Source: CAYYJM01 sp964471755
Lineage (GTDB): Bacteria > Planctomycetota > Planctomycetia > Gemmatales > Gemmataceae
Assembly (NCBI GenBank): GCA_964471755.1
Contig: CAYYJM010000145.1
Span: forward strand, 1 to 15,693
Direction of reading: 5' to 3'
DNA length: 15,693 bases
The notes beneath the pieces were generated by a model. That model was not told the origin of the DNA. It was given only the letters and a program-made list of their open reading frames with translations, and did not search any database. This document shows positions 13,048-15,693 of this stretch, one piece after another (the first letter of the stretch is position 1; every line of letters begins with the position of its first letter). Both the position numbers and the translations under genes were made by a program.

Positions 13048-14324
13048 CCGGCCGAATACTTGACCACGCCGCCGACGAGGACCGTGTCGGCCCGGCCGCG
13101 CACCTTCCGACTGGCGAACGGACAGTTCCGGCCCTTGCTGCGAAACCGCGTCGGGTCGATCGTCCATTCCACCTGCGGATCGATGATGGTCACGTCGGCG
13201 ACCGCTCCGGTCCGCAGTGTGCCACGCTCGACGCCGAGGATGCGGGCCGGTGCGACCGTCAGCTTCTCGATCAGCTGCGACCAGGTCAGCACGCCCGTCT
13301 CGATCAGCGAGTGGATGGAGATCGGCAAGAGCGTCTCCAGACCGATGACGCCGAACGGGGCCTGATCCAGCTCGCGCATCTTCTTCTCTGGCGCGAGCGG
13401 TGCGTGGGCCGAGGCGATCACGTCGAGGGTCCCGTCGCGAAGGGCCTGCCGCACGGCCGCCACGTCGCGATCCGTCCGCAGGGGCGGCAGCACCTTGTAG
13501 GCACTGTCGAACGTCTGTAGACAGGCATCGGTCAGCGTGAAGTGATGCGGACAGGCCGACGCCGTCACCGCCAGGCCGTCTTCTTTCGCCCGGCGGATCA
13601 GATCGACGCTGCCGGCCGTGGTGATGTTGAGGAGATGAAGCCGACCACCCGTCAGCCGGGCCAGGGCCAGATCGCGGTAGACGATGATCTCCTCCGACGC
13701 CGACGGCTGACCCCGCAGGCCGAGCCGCATCGACTCGACGCCCTCGTGCATGATGCCGCCCTTGCCGAGATCGGCGTCCTCGGGATGGCTGAAGACGACC
13801 CGATCGAACATCTTGCAGTATTCCAGGGCTCGACGCATGACCTCGGCGGAGGCGATCGGTTTGCCCGCATCGGTGAAAGCGACGGCTCCGCCTTCGACCA
13901 GACCACCGATCTCGGCCAGTTCGACGCCGAGTCGCCCCTTGGTGATGGCTCCGATGGGGAAGACGTTGGCGTTGCCGGCCCGCTCGGCCTGGAGGTAGAC
14001 GAACTCGGCCGCGGCCTGGGTGTCGAGGGCCGGCTCGGTGTCCGGCAGACAGGCGACACTGGTGACGCCGCCGGCCAGGGCGGCCGCCGTGCCGGTGCGG
14101 ATCGTCTCGTCCTCTTCCAGGCCCGGCTCACGCAGGTGGACGTGCAGATCGATCAGACCAGGGCAGACGATCTTGTTCGTCGCGTCGATCATGCGATCGG
14201 GTTGCAGGTCCGGCCGGGGCCCGATGCCGGCGACGGAGAAACTGCGAATCCACAGGTCGGTGACCTGATCGATGTTCTGGGCCGGGTCGATCACCCGGCC
14301 GTTCCGAATGCAGAGCGTGGTCAT
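13023..14324 (-). CDS. pyrC: Dihydroorotase-family protein lacking canonical catalytic residues (PyrC'-like)
   Basis: This encodes 433 residues of type I dihydroorotase (pyrimidine synthesis), aligning end to end with the family. The first metal motif is intact (H61-V-H63, then LREPG), and His180 is kept. However, the usual second Asp of FTDDG is Ala153, the usual His in C-H-I-S-T is Asn233 (LLNITT), and the usual ATDHAPH is ASAHAPL, replacing the catalytic Asp with Ala306 and the last His with Leu310. The substrate-binding MPNT is LPDT. Family positions are from memory. Such changes match noncatalytic PyrC' proteins that support aspartate carbamoyltransferase (PyrB). No pyrB is visible in this window. 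The ATG lies 6 bp after the stop of the FAD oxidoreductase gene, suggesting one operon. A changed-substrate amidohydrolase is the alternative. Confidence 0.85.
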   Translation of the reverse strand: MTTLCIRNGRVIDPAQNIDQVTDLWIRSFSVAGIGPRPDLQPDRMIDATNKIVCPGLIDLHVHLREPGLEEDETIRTGTAAALAGGVTSVACLPDTEPALDTQAAAEFVYLQAERAGNANVFPIGAITKGRLGVELAEIGGLVEGGAVAFTDAGKPIASAEVMRRALEYCKMFDRVVFSHPEDADLGKGGIMHEGVESMRLGLRGQPSASEEIIVYRDLALARLTGGRLHLLNITTAGSVDLIRRAKEDGLAVTASACPHHFTLTDACLQTFDSAYKVLPPLRTDRDVAAVRQALRDGTLDVIASAHAPLAPEKKMRELDQAPFGVIGLETLLPISIHSLIETGVLTWSQLIEKLTVAPARILGVERGTLRTGAVADVTIIDPQVEWTIDPTRFRSKGRNCPFASRKVRGRADTVLVGGVVKYSAGQRERELF

Positions 14325-14330
14325 CGAGTT

Positions 14331-15693
14331 TCACCACCGGTTGAGGATCTCACGGGCACAGTTCCAGCCGGCCGCGCCGATGACGCCGCCGCCGGGATGG
14401 GCCGCCGAGCCGCACAGGAACAGATTGCGGATCGGCGTCCGATAGCCCGCGTGGCCGACGACCGGTCGCAGGGCGTACAGCCGGTCCAGGCTCATCGCCC
14501 CCTGGAAGATGTTGCCGCCCGTCAGGCCGTAGACGCGCTCGATGTCCACCGGCGAGAGAACCTGCCGGGCGATGACCGACGCCTTGAAGTTCGGCGCGTA
14601 CTCGTTGAGCAGGTCGAAGCAGCGATCGGCGAACTTCTCCTTCTCCGTGTCCCAGGTCCCCTCGCGGAGCTGGTACGGCGCGTACTGAATGAACATACTC
14701 ATCAGGTGCTGACCCGGCGGAGCCACGGTCGGATCGACGACACTGGGCAGGCAGCACTCGAGCATCGGTCGCTGCGAAGGTCGGCCATACTTGGCGTCGT
14801 CGTAGGCCCGCTCGATGTAGTCGAGATCGGGACTGATGTGAATCGTGCCGTGGTGCTGCGGCCCGGGCCCGCTTCCCGGCAGCGCGGTGAAGTTCGGCAC
14901 CGCGCTCAGGGCGACGTTGATCTTGAACGTCGCGCTGGCGTAGCTGATCTTGTCGATCGACGCCTCGTAGTCGGTCGGCAGCGTGCCCGGATCGATGAGC
15001 TTCTTGAAGGTGACGTGGGCGTCGGCATTGCTGCACACGATGCGAGCGGCGATCTCCTCGCCGGTGGCCAGGACGACGCCGGTCGCCGAGCCGCTGCGAA
15101 CGAGGATCTTCTGCACCTCGGCCTCGGTACGGATGGTCGCGCCGAACGATCGCGCGATCTTCGCCAGGGTCAGCGTCAGGCCGCCCATGCCGCCCTTGAC
15201 GTAGGCCCAGACACCGCGTTTGCCGTTCGTCTCGCCCATGACGTGGTGGAACAGGACATAGGCCGTGCCCGGCATGCTCGGCGAGGCGAACGCGCCGATG
15301 ACGGCATCGGTGCCGAGCGTCGCGCGGAGCGGTTCCGACTCGAACCAGCGTTCGAGGATGGGCCGGGCCGGGCCGGTGACGATTTCCAGGGCCTCGGTCA
15401 TGCCGTTGACACCGAGCCGCTGGAAGCCCCGGCCGAGACGAAACAGGCTCCACAGATCGCGCAGACCGGGCCGGAGCAGATTCGGCGGTCGCTGCACCAG
15501 CGTCGGCTCCAGGACGTTGGCCACGCGGAGAAGCATCTTCTCGTAGGCCGGGTAGGCGGCCGCGTCCTTCGCACTGAATTTGGCGATCTCGCGGGGGGTC
15601 AACTCGGCGTCGGGCCCCATGAGCAGCGACCGGCCGTCCGGCGTCGGGGTAAACGACGAGGGACTGCGTTCGAGCAGCTCGAAGCCGTGTTCC
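14331..15693 (-). CDS. Phytoene-desaturase-like FAD-dependent oxidoreductase (5' end outside the window)
   Basis: The frame stays open to the window edge, so only the C-terminal 454 residues are seen. The first residues read EHGFELLERSPSSFTPTPDG, the segment that follows the FAD-binding Rossmann start in NAD(P)/FAD-dependent oxidoreductases of the phytoene desaturase/PYROXD2 group. The GxGxxG dinucleotide motif should lie just upstream, off the window. The ATG at 15620 is internal to this homology and is not the start. The C-terminal FAD motif is clear: LFLCGSAAHPGGGVIGAAGW, then N. A segment VYGLTGGNIFQGAMSLDRL (86-68 residues from the end) is typical of the group. The reaction may be carotenoid or retinoid-type dehydrogenation or isomerisation, but the substrate is open. 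It is followed after 6 bp by the dihydroorotase-like gene. Confidence 0.86.
   Translation of the reverse strand, partial: EHGFELLERSPSSFTPTPDGRSLLMGPDAELTPREIAKFSAKDAAAYPAYEKMLLRVANVLEPTLVQRPPNLLRPGLRDLWSLFRLGRGFQRLGVNGMTEALEIVTGPARPILERWFESEPLRATLGTDAVIGAFASPSMPGTAYVLFHHVMGETNGKRGVWAYVKGGMGGLTLTLAKIARSFGATIRTEAEVQKILVRSGSATGVVLATGEEIAARIVCSNADAHVTFKKLIDPGTLPTDYEASIDKISYASATFKINVALSAVPNFTALPGSGPGPQHHGTIHISPDLDYIERAYDDAKYGRPSQRPMLECCLPSVVDPTVAPPGQHLMSMFIQYAPYQLREGTWDTEKEKFADRCFDLLNEYAPNFKASVIARQVLSPVDIERVYGLTGGNIFQGAMSLDRLYALRPVVGHAGYRTPIRNLFLCGSAAHPGGGVIGAAGWNCAREILNRW

Overview
The window is high-GC, densely coded bacterial DNA with mixed strands and short intergenic gaps. Several features point to a planctomycete, probably near Gemmataceae, though this is inferred from gene content and no rRNA is present. 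These are clustered HEAT-repeat proteins with Sec signals, a secreted UlaG-like hydrolase, a membrane-anchored tetraheme cytochrome fused to a nucleotidase-like domain, and a bacterial GH57 branching enzyme. A 10-N run at 1846-1855 shows it is a scaffolded draft assembly.

Layout. 140-1436 (+): exported metallo-beta-lactamase-fold hydrolase, then an ISC-type [2Fe-2S] ferredoxin. 1444-4272: three HEAT-type genes, one on the minus strand and interrupted by the N gap, and two on the plus strand overlapping by ATGA. 4286-4504 (-): a 72-aa excisionase-like HTH protein. 4765-7945 (+): a membrane-anchored envelope protein, then the tetraheme cytochrome. 8139-8765 (-): metallophosphoesterase. 8811-8951: a large nested inverted repeat. 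8971-11928 (-): GH57 branching enzyme, GNAT acetyltransferase and a VOC-domain protein. 12142-13047 (+): oxyR, divergent from the VOC gene. 13023-14324 (-): a dihydroorotase-family protein lacking several canonical active-site residues. 14331-15693 (-): a phytoene-desaturase-like FAD oxidoreductase that runs off the window edge.

How the genes may work together. The OxyR homologue keeps both redox cysteines and faces the VOC-GNAT pair across a 213-bp region with two matching dyads, so a small stress-response unit is plausible. The envelope protein and cytochrome probably form one cell-envelope redox module. The dihydroorotase-like gene lies 6 bp downstream of the FAD oxidoreductase, so the two are probably cotranscribed. 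No CRISPR array, tRNA, rRNA, transposase or phage gene was seen. No stretch above 300 bp lacks a gene. The gaps 932-1025, 6172-6257, 7986-8138 and 12089-12141 hold nothing I can name. I see no convincing new multi-gene system. The best leads are the 8811-8951 inverted repeat, the cytochrome with a degenerate phosphoesterase-like domain, and the dihydroorotase-like protein.
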